Of a DNA stretch of 64,000 bases, positions 12,203 through 22,464 are shown piece after piece. Every line of letters begins with the position of its first letter. Position 1 is the first letter of the stretch. The position numbers and the translations under genes were made by a program. The DNA is taken from positions 177,216,501-177,280,500 of the forward strand of contig NC_092342.1 in assembly GCF_046630445.1 (NCBI RefSeq), written 5' to 3'. The DNA comes from Rutidosis leptorrhynchoides. Lineage: Eukaryota; Streptophyta; Magnoliopsida; Asterales; Asteraceae. A model generated the notes under the pieces. It had not been told where the DNA came from. It made no database searches and saw only the letters and a program-made list of their open reading frames with translations.

Positions 12203-12585
12203 GTTTAGGGTATATGGTTTAATATTTAGGGTTTAAGGCTTCAGGGTTATGGCTTTGGGTTTATGGTTTAGGGTTTAAGGTTTAAGGTTTATGGTTTGAG
12301 GTTTAGGGTATATGGTTTAAGATTTAGGGTTTAGGTCTTAAGGGTTAGGGCTTAGGGTTTATGGTTTACGGATTAGGGTGTATAGTTTAAGGTTTAGGGC
12401 TTAGGGTTTAAGGTTTAGGGCTTAGGGTTTAGGATATATGGTTTAGGATTTAGGATTTAGGGCTTAAGGCTTAGGGATTATGGTTTATGGTTTAGGGTTT
12501 ATGGTTTAGAGTTTAGGGCTTACGGTCTAGGGTTTAGGGTATATAGTTTAGGATTTATGGTTTAGAGCTTAGGGTTTATGGTCAG
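12203..12585 (+). repeat. Degenerate telomere-like tract (TTTAGGG variants)
   Basis: About 380 bp of head-to-tail variants of the plant telomere unit TTTAGGG, mixed with GTTTATG, GGGCTTA and GGGTATATG variants, all in one orientation. It directly abuts the outer end of the B LTR. It is too degenerate for a functional telomere and is best called an interstitial telomere-like minisatellite. Confidence 0.75.
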
Positions 12586-13259
12586 TATTCATTAAAACAG
12601 AGAAAGTATTGAATAAGATTATTATTTTTTACTTCCTCTGATCTTAATACTTCCGCATTTTGTTTGATGTCACAAATTAAATCAATAGTCCAATTCTATA
12701 AATAGATACAAATAATAAGGTAGATTTCTTTTATGCGCTTAACTTTTTCATATAAGATAAAAAGATTGGTAAAAAGTAAGTATTAAAACTATAAACAATT
12801 ATATAAATTGATACAAATAATAAGGTAGATTTCTTTATGTACTTAACTTTTTCATATAAGTAAAAGGTAAAACTGTAAAATAAAGAATAAATACATGTGA
12901 CAGTTATTTTTTTAGATGTGTGTTTTTTGTGTGTGGAGTATTAATATTGCACAAATGATTATGATTTATATTTATAGACACTTAAAAGTACAGTACAAAA
13001 TATGAATTTTAAATTTCAATAACAGTTTTAAAAAACTATTCAATCTTGAAAAGTACGTAGTAATAGCGGAAGTCAGGGCGGGAGTCTAAAATTTTGGGGA
13101 AGTCAAGGAGGGAGTCTAAAATTTTGGGAATAAGTTCGCTTTTGCAAATTCAAAATAATAACAAAAATTAGAACAAAGAAAAGCCTAAAACCCCCCATTA
13201 TCCTCATTTTATTCAAACACCCATTGTCTACCGATCTTTATTTTTCATAAAATCCATAC
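12586..13259. repeat. AT-rich spacer with two short tandem duplications
   Basis: No gene is seen. A unit of about 100 bp is duplicated (12703-12761 and 12803-12861 share ACAAATAATAAGGTAGATTT and flanks). A 30-bp unit is repeated twice at 13069-13098 and 13099-13128 (GGAGTCTAAAATTTTGGG core). Confidence 0.6.
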
Positions 13260-13732
13260 CATCACCATCACTGACAACGTTTGCGCTATCACCACCATCG
13301 ACACCCACAACCGCCACTGTTTCCATCATCACCACCATCACTGTCGATTTAGAGTTTCGGTAGCATCGATTACAGATCTGGGTTTTATAGAATCGATTCG
13401 GGGTTGTGTTCTTAAATGCATTCCTGACCGACTACGGATACAGGTGAAGTTACAAACAATCTAATTGATTTATTATTTTCTATTTCATTGATTGATTAAA
13501 GACACGAGCTGAACTTGTGGTATCTTTCTTTATCGTTTGATTTGCATATTTGGCTTGTATGTTTTATTGTTTAATCACAACCTAATTATGGTTATGTTCA
13601 TTCGTCATATGAAATGTGAGTGATTAAAGCTCAATTGATTACAGCTGTTGCAAGACCGATTAGTTTTCCTCAGGTTTCTAATGTTTGGAGTGATGGGAAT
13701 AACCTTTTTTTGTTGTTGTTTGTTTGTTGTAG
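13260..13732 (+). other. 5'-UTR-like stretch and first intron-like sequence
   Basis: A CACCATCAC-rich pyrimidine-biased stretch (13255-13345) is followed near 13441 by a possible splice donor (ACAG/GTGAAG), then T-rich intron-like sequence up to an acceptor at 13731-13732. It may be the promoter-proximal part of a chimeric transcription unit. No start codon for L5 is visible. Confidence 0.3.
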
Positions 13733-14275
13733 AGGGCAAGACTGATGATCGTGCAAGGGTTGGTCTAATCAACCAAGACAATAATAAGTACAACACACCA
13801 AAGTACCGTTATGTCGTGCGATTTGTATCCTTTTTACAACTCTTGCTTCTGTCATTAACTTTCCTACTTGTTCATGTAGATGGTTTTAACTATTCAAACT
13901 TCATATATTGGTTTGATCCATTGTTTTTTTTTTTTTTTTTTGCTTTCTTTTTTTTTTGCTTTTTTTCTGTATAATTATTACTATAAGTTTCCTTTAACAA
14001 TTATATATTAGACCAACAAGGATATAATTGCACAATTTGTGTCTGCAACCATTGCTGGGGATATGGTTCTTGCATTAGCATATGATCATGAACTGCCCAA
14101 TATGGTTTTAAAGTGGTGCTCACCAATTATGCTGCAGGTATTTTGTCTGTCTCTTTTGTTCATAATCTCTTGTGTGTTGCTGCTAAGTGTTAACTTAGAT
14201 ATAAATGCAGCTTACTGTACCGGTCTTTTATTGGCTCGCCGTGTTTTGAAAACACTTGAAATGAACTGGTATTAA
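13733..14275 (+). pseudogene. RPL5: 60S ribosomal protein L5 (uL18) gene fragment
   Basis: Three exon-like blocks with GT/AG borders match the N-terminal third of plant L5. They are 13733-13824 ([20 protein letters not shown]), 14012-14137 ([16 protein letters not shown]) and 14211-about 14273 ([13 protein letters not shown]). L5 binds 5S rRNA in the large ribosomal subunit. The first exon and everything after the third block are missing. The second block has a one-base deletion after HELP, so its 3' half reads out of frame. Retained introns show a DNA-level copy rather than a retrocopy. Together with neighbouring fragments of unrelated genes this suggests transposon capture. Confidence 0.85.
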
Positions 14276-14606
14276 TGTGCCAGATAAGTTTTCGAATAGA
14301 CTAATGTGGCAGATATTTCAGACTTTCAGTTTACTCTAACAAGTGCTAGTAGAATATGTTAATGTTATGCATAATTTGTGTTCAAATGAAGTGGTTTATT
14401 TTGTATTCCTATGCTCAAACATGGTCTTTTCTACATAGCCCGGTCTTAATATTGTAGGCAGCAAGGTTGGTCATGGGTCAGGTTTGATTGACCCAAAACA
14501 CCTTCCATAATTATTTTGGAACCTTCTTGTGTGGTATACTTGATGGCACAAAGTTTTATTTTTTAAATTCGTCCAAATACATTTTGGTCAACTTTTAACC
14601 CCTTAA

Positions 14607-14683
14607 ACCCATTCGACACATTGAATGTGGTAGTTGTAAATAATAACCCATTCGACACATTGAATGTGGTAGTTGTAAATAAT
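14607..14683. repeat. 39-bp tandem duplication
   Basis: ATTCGACACATTGAATGTGG and flanking bases occur twice in a row (14607-14644 and 14646-14683), just before the splice acceptor of the next exon fragment. Confidence 0.8.
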
Positions 14684-14688
14684 TACAG

Positions 14689-14782
14689 GGGTGCAAAATG
14701 CTTGAAATGACTTGTGAAGAGCATGATAGACTAGCTGCTGAAAGTCAATTTGTTACTCACACGATAGGCACACGATATGCAG
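14689..14782 (+). pseudogene. Arogenate dehydrogenase exon fragment
   Basis: A 94-bp open block between AG (14687-14688) and GT (14783-14784) reads GCKMLEMTCEEHDRLAAESQ followed by FVTHTIG. This matches the conserved EMSC.EHD..AA.SQFITHT.G segment of plant arogenate/prephenate dehydrogenases (tyrosine biosynthesis, plastid). Only this exon is present. Residues usually conserved in the segment (EM, EHD, SQF, THT) remain. It lies on the same strand as the L5 fragment, 0.4 kb downstream, so the two may be spliced into one chimeric RNA. Confidence 0.72.
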
Positions 14783-14879
14783 GTACATAACTCCACATTC
14801 TGGAAGTAATGTAGCAGAAACTTAAGTGTTTCAACACGGGTGGGTCAAATGGCATAAATAAAGACAAAATTTTGTTTAG

Positions 14880-15061
14880 GCCATATGATCATTTGATATA
14901 CATTCATGACGTCATTGGTACGTCTATTGCTTGGCCTACTGCGTTAATCGAGGTATGTCCTTGTTAAATTTGTAATAATTAAGATTAAGATAAAATTTTA
15001 TAATGTGCACCTTTATGCTTATACATGGATGGTTTAATTGTAGGTGGTACTTGATGATTGA
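14880..15061 (+). pseudogene. TNP1/En/Spm-like C-terminal exons
   Basis: Two exon-like blocks, 14880-14952 and 15044-15061, are joined by GT/AG borders. They encode a tail with IGTSIAWPTALIE, then VVLDD and a TGA stop. An alanine-tryptophan-proline motif near the C-terminus is typical of plant TNP1/En/Spm-type CACTA accessory proteins. The rest of that protein is absent. It supports the CACTA reading of this block, but the match is short and could be coincidental. Confidence 0.42.
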
Positions 15062-15359
15062 TCAAGATGTATGGTGGCGGGTTGAAGACTTTGTGCGTTT
15101 GTTAATGTTAGTTGGTTTGATTATGAATGTTTGAATATGAATATTGTTTTATGAGTTTGTGTGTTTGAGACAATTTGTTGATGTATGTGTTGGTGTGTTT
15201 GAGACAATGATATATGTTGCTGTTAAACATTTTCCTGTGGTGATGTTATTTGGATTGAAATAATATTATTGTAATTGTAATGTGGTGATCAATATTATGT
15301 TTTATATTTAATATTTGTTTTGTAATTTAAAATTTTAAAATTGTTGTAACTGTAATGAA
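15062..15359 (+). other. 3'-UTR-like sequence after the TNP1-like stop
   Basis: T/G-rich sequence with a repeated GTGTTTGAGACAAT (15164 and 15197), resembling a plant 3' UTR. No ORF or RNA gene is seen. Confidence 0.35.
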
Positions 15360-15384
15360 TAATAAATTGTTGCATCAAAAGAAA

Positions 15385-15615
15385 ACTGGATCCGAATCGG
15401 GTCCAAAAGGCCTAAATAGTTGAAGCAGACTCGAAAGGCCCAAATGGCTGAATCAGGCTCATAAGGCCCAAATAGCAATACTGGGCACAAAAGGCTCAGT
15501 AAGCTTAAACGTGGTGACAGACCCAATTAGCAAAATCGGACCTAAAAGGCCCAATTGTCTGAACTAGGCTCGAAAGGCCTAATTACCATAACCCGGCCTA
15601 AAACCCAAAATGGAC
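15385..15615. repeat. Degenerate minisatellite with AAAAGGCCCAA core
   Basis: Four to six imperfect units of roughly 30-45 bp with the core GGCTC.AAAGGCCCAAAT, separated by CTGAA-type spacers. It lies just inside the subterminal repeats, as CACTA elements often have. The 63-codon antisense ORF over it is an artefact of the repeat. Confidence 0.65.
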
Positions 15616-15639
15616 CCGAATATTCGAACCGGATATTCA

Positions 15640-15797
15640 AAACTCCTATAACTTGTTTGGAAGCTTTTTTGTGGTACTAAACAAATATCTACTTATATTA
15701 GAACCCCTTTTTGTGGTACTTAGGACCATTTTTTGTGCTACTAAATTAAAATCAAGTTATATTAGGACTCTTTTTTGTAATATCAAATTAACTTAGG
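15640..15797. repeat. CACTA subterminal repeats, left of element C
   Basis: At least three imperfect units of the TATTAGGACYCTTTTTTGTG type at about 40-60 bp spacing. The array is broken at 15797 by element C and continues at 62653. Confidence 0.65.
15793..15797. other. Target-site duplication of element C, left (TTAGG)
   Basis: TTAGG immediately precedes the LTR at 15798 and is repeated at 62653-62657 immediately after the right LTR. Five bases is the normal gypsy duplication length. It ties the two LTRs, 47 kb apart, to one insertion. Confidence 0.85.
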
Positions 15798-16896
15798 TTT
15801 CATGACCCGTCCTAATCCATCTGGACGAATACATTACATTTGTTTACATCGCGAGGTACTTGACCTCTATATGATACATTTTACAAATATTGCATTCGTT
15901 TTTAAAAGACAAACTTTCATTACATCGACAGTTGACGGCATGCATAACATTTCATAATATATCAAACTATAATTGACTTAATAATAATCTTGGTGTACTC
16001 AACGACTCGAATGCAACGTCTTTTGAAATATGTCCTGAATGACTCCAAGTAATATCTTTAAAATGAGCAAATGCACAGCGGAAGATTTCTTTAATACCTG
16101 AGAATAAACATGTTTTAAAGTGTCAACCAAAAGGTTGGTGAGTTCATTAGTTTATCATAAACATTCATTTTCATCATTTTAATAGACCACAATAATTTCA
16201 TTTCCAGTTCTCATAAATATACGTCCCATGCATAGAGACAAAAATATCATTCATATGGTGAACACCTGATAACCGACATTAACAAGATGCATATAAAAAT
16301 ATCCCTATCATTTCGGGACATCCATCGAACATGATAAAACAACATCGAAGTACTAAAGCATCCGCTATAACGGATGGGGTTCGTTAGGCCCAATAGATCT
16401 ATCTTTAGGATTCGCGTCAATTAGTAGACTGGTTTACTAATTCTTAGGTTACCAAGCAAAAGGGGCATATTCGGCTTCGATCATTCAACCATATAATGTA
16501 GTTTCGATTACTTGTGTCTATCTCGTAAAACATTTATAAAAGCAGCGCATGTATTCTCAGTCCCAAAAATATATATTGCAAAAGCATTTAAAAAGGGAGT
16601 AATGAAACTCACTATACTGTATTTCGTAGTAAAAATACATATAACGTCATTGAACAAGTGCAAGGTTTGCCTCAGATTCACGAACCTATATTATTCATAT
16701 ATATATTAAAACATATAATCGAAATCGAACAAATTTGTATATTGATATACTTCTTATATTAGTACTTTATTAACTACTTGTTTATATATTTTAAATACTT
16801 AAAATTTGTATAACTACATGTATATATATAACGGAATTAAAGTAATAGATATGTCATGTATTATAATCATCCTATATTGACGTTTTGGGAAAATAT

Positions 16897-17168
16897 TGTA
16901 ACACCCTAGGCAAATCCCACATCGCCCTCGAACATGAGTGATCATGGGATTATAAGGTAATACTCACGCTTAAATGACACAACGCGTTTTGGGATCACAG
17001 GCTGAGTAGAAGTGCGAGTACGTTGTGGTTAAGCGTGCTCGGGCGAGAGCACTACCAGGATGGGTGACCTCCTGGGAAAGTGCTTCTCGTGTGTGGTCGC
17101 CAAGAAAAAGCCGTGAGCCTGCGGGCAAAGCGGACAATATTGTGGTCATGTTAAGCTGGGGTGTTACA
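16897..17168 (+). repeat. Cassandra 5' LTR
   Basis: Starts TGTAACACCCTAGG, ends GGGGTGTTACA. It contains the 5S-like block at 16991-17093. Confidence 0.93.
16991..17093 (+). ncRNA. 5S-rRNA-like Pol III segment in Cassandra 5' LTR
   Basis: Matches plant 5S rRNA over the internal control region: GTTAAGCGTGCTCGGGCGAG (box A side) and GGATGGGTGACCTCCTGGGA (box C side), with a 5S-like 3' end. The 5' third is more diverged. In known Cassandra elements this segment can be transcribed by Pol III. It is not a genuine 5S gene, because it lies inside an LTR. Confidence 0.88.
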
Positions 17169-17252
17169 GAATGGTATCAGAGCCACTCATGTGCCGTTGG
17201 GGGTGGTGGGGCAAACCTCATCGAGGACGATGAGTCCCTAAGGGGGGGTGAA
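17169..17252 (+). other. Cassandra internal region with PBS and PPT
   Basis: TGGTATCAGAGCC at 17172-17184 is the iMet primer site, and AAGGGGGGGTGAA at 17240-17252 is the polypurine tract. No ORF. Confidence 0.9.
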
Positions 17253-17524
17253 TGTAACACCCTAGGCAAATCCCACATCGCCCTCGAACATGAGTGATCA
17301 TGGGATTATAAGGTAATACTCACGCTTAAATGACACAACGCGTTTTGGGATCACAGGCTGAGTAGAAGTGCGAGTACGTTGTGGTTAAGCGTGCTCGGGC
17401 GAGAGCACTACCAGGATGGGTGACCTCCTGGGAAAGTGCTTCTCGTGTGTGGTCGCCAAGAAAAAGCCGTGAGCCTGCGGGCAAAGCGGACAATATTGTG
17501 GTCATGTTAAGCTGGGGTGTTACA
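17253..17524 (+). repeat. Cassandra 3' LTR
   Basis: Same length and, by eye, the same sequence as the 5' LTR, with the same conceptual translation across its 5S-like block. Confidence 0.93.
17347..17449 (+). ncRNA. 5S-rRNA-like Pol III segment in Cassandra 3' LTR
   Basis: Second copy of the 5S-like internal control region, exactly 356 bp after the first. Confidence 0.86.
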
Positions 17525-17577
17525 AATATCATATTAGGTATTAAAAACATTATATTAATATATTTGAGATATTTATT

Positions 17578-17629
17578 TGTAATAATAATAATAACAGTGT
17601 TAATAATACTAATGATAATAATAGTAATG

Positions 17630-17692
<63 letters not shown>

Positions 17693-17697
17693 TATTA

Positions 17698-17765
<68 letters not shown>
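17578..17765. repeat. (AAT)n microsatellite in C left LTR
   Basis: A long AAT run with one ATTAGT interruption. The matching run in the right LTR (60200-60303) is much shorter, so it has expanded or contracted since insertion. Confidence 0.9.
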
Positions 17766-17766
<1 letters not shown>

Positions 17767-18148
17767 TTATTAATAATAATTCTTATTAATGTCTTAAGAA
17801 CTTTACGGATTTTATATCTATTCTTACATATGTATAGATAATGTGTTTACCATATCACGATCATTTTTATCTCCTAATCAATGTAAATCTTATATTTATT
17901 TAAATACTTATTTTATTCAAGATCACAAGATCTTCTAAAATTTCCAATTTTAGTTCATAAATGTATAATAATTAATAATAATCATAATTGTACTATAATA
18001 ATAATGATAAATGATAATAAATACATATATTAGTGATTAAATTATATTTTTTTAATGATAATAACAATATTAGTAGTAACAAGAATGATAATAATATTAA
18101 TTATACTAGTATCCTTATTACTTTTATTATTAAATAACAACAATCATA

Positions 18149-18183
<35 letters not shown>

Positions 18184-18255
18184 CAATGATAATAATAATT
18201 ATGAAATAATAATAACAAAAAATAAAAAGATTACTACCTCACAAAGAGTTCAAAA

Positions 18256-18292
18256 AAAAATAGATGTCCATGCCCGGGCTCGAAACCGTAAC
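18256..18292 (-). other. tRNA-like segment in C left LTR, split by the Athila-like element
   Basis: Box B side (GGTTTCGAGCCCGGGCATGG on minus) with a changed TTCGA context. The remaining half is at 28270-28311. The intact form is in the right LTR at 60856-60914. Confidence 0.6.
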
Positions 18293-18510
18293 TGATGATG
18301 TAGCGTGAGGGTACGAAATAGTATTATTTTTACTAGGAAATACTACAAAATATGACACAAGTTTTATTAATTTACGGATGGGATATACCTAAACCTTGCT
18401 ACAACACTATAGGCAGTGTACCTAATCGTAGAGTAGTGTAGTTTTTAGTAAGTCCGGTTCGTTCCACAGGGAGCTAGTGATTACGTACTATATTTTTATA
18501 AAACTATATT

Positions 18511-18552
<42 letters not shown>

Positions 18553-20113
18553 TAGTAATATTATTATAAAAGGGGGGTTTTTACCGTTTAATGACCGGTT
18601 TGTCGATTTTATATTTTTAAGCGTAAAGATAAATGACAATAATTAAAGTGCGTAAAATAAATAAATGACGATAAATAAAATAACAATAAATAAAATTGCG
18701 ATAGAATATGAAATAAAAGGATTATGCTTATTTAAACTTCCGTAATCATGATGTTTGACGTTTTGATTTTAATTAATTGTTACTCGGGTTAATTGTCCTT
18801 TGTCATGGTTTATTTGATACCTATCTGGTTTTTATCCATAATAGTCCATCGGTCATAAATATAAAGTGCGAGTGTCCTCGTCAAATTACCCTTATACCCG
18901 AAGTCAAATATTCCAACTAATTAAGGATTTAAACTGTGACGCAGTTATCACTTCTGTCAACAATTACACCAGTTATCACTGTATGTAATCTACCCCTGTT
19001 TTGATTAGATATGAATATTAATTTACCCACTTGATCAGTTTGAATAATCAATTACCCAACCCGAATAATTAATTAAATGATTATAATAGATTCCATATGA
19101 ACGTCACTAAATAGGACAACCATAATCATTATTAATTATTAGGATAATTAATTTGAAGATAGGTTCGACAGACTCCAATGAGTTGTCACTCAATTAGACA
19201 ATACCCCCCATCTATTAATAGTCAATAGTCCAATTTCCACAAGTGTCGGTCTTTTGCCCAAACCTTAATTATGGTACAAAGCCCAATTACCCAATTTTAG
19301 TAATTAGCCCAACATCATGATTACTTCGTTTTAAATAAGCATAATAATAACTTAGCTACGAGACATTAATATAAAAAGGTTGAACATAACTTACAATGAT
19401 TAAAAATAGCGTAGCGTTACACGGACAGAATTTCGACTTACACACTCAAACGATCTCTATCATAAATCTTATTATTATCATAATTTAAAATTAAAATTAA
19501 GATTATTGTTATATCTTATTAAGTTAACAGTATGATAGAGATATAGAATATAGATATTGATAATAGATAGATGGATCGATATATAGATTTAGGATAGAAA
19601 AATGTATATTTCAATTGATCGTTACATAGCCTTTTATAGGCGAAATTAGAAATTGAATTTTCATTTACGACCCCTGAACTATGCTCAATTAACAACTTTT
19701 TATTATTTAATATTATTCTTATTATGAATTATTTAAATATTATATTTTATTCTTGTGCATAGTTGACTCGTAATTTTTACACCGTTGCGTCGAGCGTTGA
19801 GAGTTGGTTCATGTCCTGGTTCCGGATTTTCGAACGTCCTTTCGTACAATTTTATATCGTGTACTTTGCGTTTTGTAACTTGTACTCTTGTCATTTTTAG
19901 ACGTTCTTCATCAATAATTTGAACCTTTTTGATTGTATCTTGTACTTTTGAGCTTTTTGGACCTTTTTGTCTTCAAATCTTCGTTTTCGCCTTTTGTCTT
20001 CGCACTTATTAAATATAAACGAATATTACTTGAAAATGGAACAATTGCAACTAAAATCTTATCTTTCTTGGGGGATTTTGCTATGAAATATATGTTCCTT
20101 TTTAGCCTTATCA
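18293..20113 (-). repeat. Athila-like 3' LTR
   Basis: Starts TGATAAGGC and ends CATCATCA on minus. It contains a short TA run (18520-18552). Pairs with 26403-28269. Confidence 0.92.
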
Positions 20114-22464
20114 ATATCCCCACACTTGAGCGTTGCTTGTCCTCAAGCAATACAGTCTTGAAATAATATAATACATCACACGAATCACTTCTTTATTCTT
20201 CACACTTTGTACATCAGTGATTTTGATAGAGCGGTATAAACAATGATATTAACAATAGAACCATGGTTAAAGGTGGGTGTGTCATCCACAGTTACCTCGA
20301 GTTTAGGTCAACGACACTTGCAATCAAATAGCCGATTTACTTATGGTTTCCAAAGCAAAGTGCACATTTGAAAGGTGGTTTACAGTCCCACATGACTATT
20401 AAAATGTAGATCCTTAAGGAAATTGGATCTTTATGAAAACATTTGATCTTTTTGAAAATTTAATCTAGCTTTTACCCTAGATAAGTTTTCTGGAATAACC
20501 CTTCACCGGTGTTTGCAAAATATTTTTGTGGGTTGTGTGGGTTTCAGATTTGAAAATTTTAGCTCAACACTTGTGGTTTTGTGTTACCCACTTGCTAACC
20601 TTGTATTAGGAAAGCAACACGTCCAGTTTACTTGTCCCGTATATTACCTTTCGGCAAACTACCGTCCGGTTGTAAAGGAAAGCGATGAACAAGAAACTGT
20701 TAAGGCAATGTCCCGTGACATGCAGATGATTATGGTCTTATTAACGTGTCGGATGCTAGAACTATCCTTGGTAGGAGCGATAGTAAAGATCATCCTATAA
20801 TTTTTCGGTCTGGCACAAGGTCCTGTCTCCGACCATGCTATGCAACCACCGTTCTTACGGTTGACACCCGATTTGGTTCAGGTGACCTAATGAATTCCAG
20901 GTGAATTTATTAGGATTTTACGTTCAATGGTAATGAACGCATTGAAAATGGGTTTTCAGAAAACAAATCGGTTTGTATTTTTGATCAAAATATTTTCTCG
21001 TTCAAGCTCGAGTTTAGATATCATTGAATTCCATGAGTTTGTAATTCTCAATCTTTAAAGTCAATCTCAAGGATTGAGTAATATCAGGTTTAAAAGCTGA
21101 TTTTTGATCTTTTAAGGAGATTATCCTTTCTGGGGATCTGATTCATTAGTCTTATCCAGCTAATTTGCACGGTGCCTCCCCATTGTACGAGATAAATCCT
21201 TCTCATGGTTAGGATAAATCTGACCACATGGCGACCCTGTTTGATGCTGAGGTCCGTGGATTTCCTGCTGATTTTAGTGATGACTTTTCTAGATTTTTCG
21301 TCAACCTACAGCTGGTCTGGACGACAACTTCATGACCTAAATCAAGAAGCGCGTGTCTTTTTCGGAAGACTTTACTTCCTTTTAATGATGGAATTGATTC
21401 ATCGTGTAGATCCATCTTTCTTTCAAATGTATTACAGTAAACCGGGTAAAACTGATAAGTATCGTCCAAAGCAAAAGTACCTGCAATAATCTTGTACAAA
21501 AATATGTGATATATGTTTTAAATTGAATAACTTGGTACATTCTTCCCACACTTAGTTTCTTTCTTTGCCTTTTTATTTTCTTTTATTTCATTTTAAATGA
21601 ATTCAAGCGTTTTAGGGTGTTTCTTAATTTATGTCCTTTTCGAGGTAACGATAATTTCGGTATTATCACCTAGTTTTCACCGTTCATAAATATGTATAAA
21701 CATGATTTTAAATTCATTTAGTTGAAAATTTTTCAAATTTTCACAAAATTTGGCAAATAAACTAAGTGCAAACCCGAGAGAATTTATAACCCTTCCCCAC
21801 ACTTGAGATCATGCAATGCCCTCATTTGCATGAAATCAGACTATAATTATAAATTCATGAGGGTGATTAGTGTAGAAAAGTGATTAAAAATACCCAGTTT
21901 GTAAGCATATTATTTTACATCACATTTGATATTTTGCTTCTTGTCGTCAAAATCAGTAGTTATTGCTGAACTTAATGTTAGTCTTTGAAAGTGCGTTGTT
22001 CTACCCTGTTTTGTACATAATATAAAATACAAACATATATATACATATTTTTGAAGTTGGGTATATTACCCCACGTTCAAAAATTTATAAAGTCTAATAT
22101 CTTTTTGGCATACTTTAGATCAATAAAATTAAAAATAATGATAACAAAATTTGCCGTCCCACCCTCGGGTAAAGCAATTTCGGCTTAATGACCTAGTCTT
22201 CAACTCACGACGAATTTTAGAAATCATTTTTTCAACTTAATGAATTAAAGTAAATTTTGTTTTTAAATATCACACAAAACTTAAAAGCATATTAATTTCA
22301 TATAAAACCTAAAAAAAAACAAAAATTCAGAATGGGGGGAGAAAACTAGTTCTTTAGTGTCTGCTAGCGGAAAAGACCAATCGGATTCCATTCTCGGAAC
22401 TACACGAGAACAGAACAACTAACTCTAGATAACATTTTCTTAGAACATTTGAATCTCCCCACAC
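20114..22464 (-). other. Athila-like element 3' noncoding region with repeated PPT-like tracts
   Basis: About 2.35 kb downstream of the gag-pro stop. Short ORFs exist on both strands (largest 94-96 codons) but none has recognisable pol or env domains. On minus, AAGTGTGGGGA-type tracts occur next to the LTR (20118-20130), at 21545-21555, at 21795-21807, over the gag-pro stop (22457-22469) and inside the ORF (22788-22800). The one beside the LTR is the presumed PPT. Confidence 0.6.

Larger units (their letters stand above)
12586..15797 (+). mobile_element. CACTA-associated sequence, left portion (before element C)
   Basis: This block carries captured exon fragments, a GGCCCAAA repeat array and subterminal repeats with the TATTAGGAC...GGTACTAA pattern. 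The same pattern resumes at 62653 and ends in a CACTA-type terminus at 63380. The joint at 15797/62653 is marked by element C's TTAGG target duplication. The left CACTA terminus was not found in the window, so the left boundary is uncertain. Confidence 0.55.
16897..17524 (+). mobile_element. Cassandra-type TRIM retrotransposon (complete)
   Basis: A 628-bp element with two 272-bp LTRs (16897-17168, 17253-17524), an 84-bp internal part, an iMet PBS, a G-rich PPT and a flanking AATAT duplication (16892-16896, 17525-17529). Both LTRs carry a 5S-rRNA-like segment, the hallmark of the Cassandra family of terminal-repeat retrotransposons in miniature. It has no coding capacity and depends on another element's proteins. 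The LTRs look identical by eye. The homologous site in C's right LTR (near 60148) is empty with one AATAT. Confidence 0.95.

Noticed and set aside
12640..12960. Stowaway-like MITE (CTTCCTCTGATCTTAATACT similarity to CTCCCTCCGTC ends)
   Set aside because: No matching inverted terminal repeat or clear TA duplication found at a second end.
13648..13974. 108-codon ORF as a new protein
   Set aside because: It spans an intron, the L5 exon and another intron; only 13733-13824 is coding-derived.
17025..17297. 90- and 105-codon ORFs over the 5S-like segments
   Set aside because: They read through the Cassandra LTR and its 5S-derived sequence; both copies are identical because the LTRs are.
16991..17449. 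A tandem 5S rRNA gene cluster
   Set aside because: The two 5S-like blocks lie inside LTRs with PBS, PPT and a target duplication between and around them, and their 5' parts are diverged from 5S.
20513..20800. 95-codon plus-strand ORF in the Athila-like 3' region as an env or antisense gene
   Set aside because: No signal peptide plus membrane layout or known domain that I can support; antisense to the element.
21205..21499. Opposed 94/96-codon ORFs
   Set aside because: Fully overlapping frames on both strands with no domain; most likely chance.
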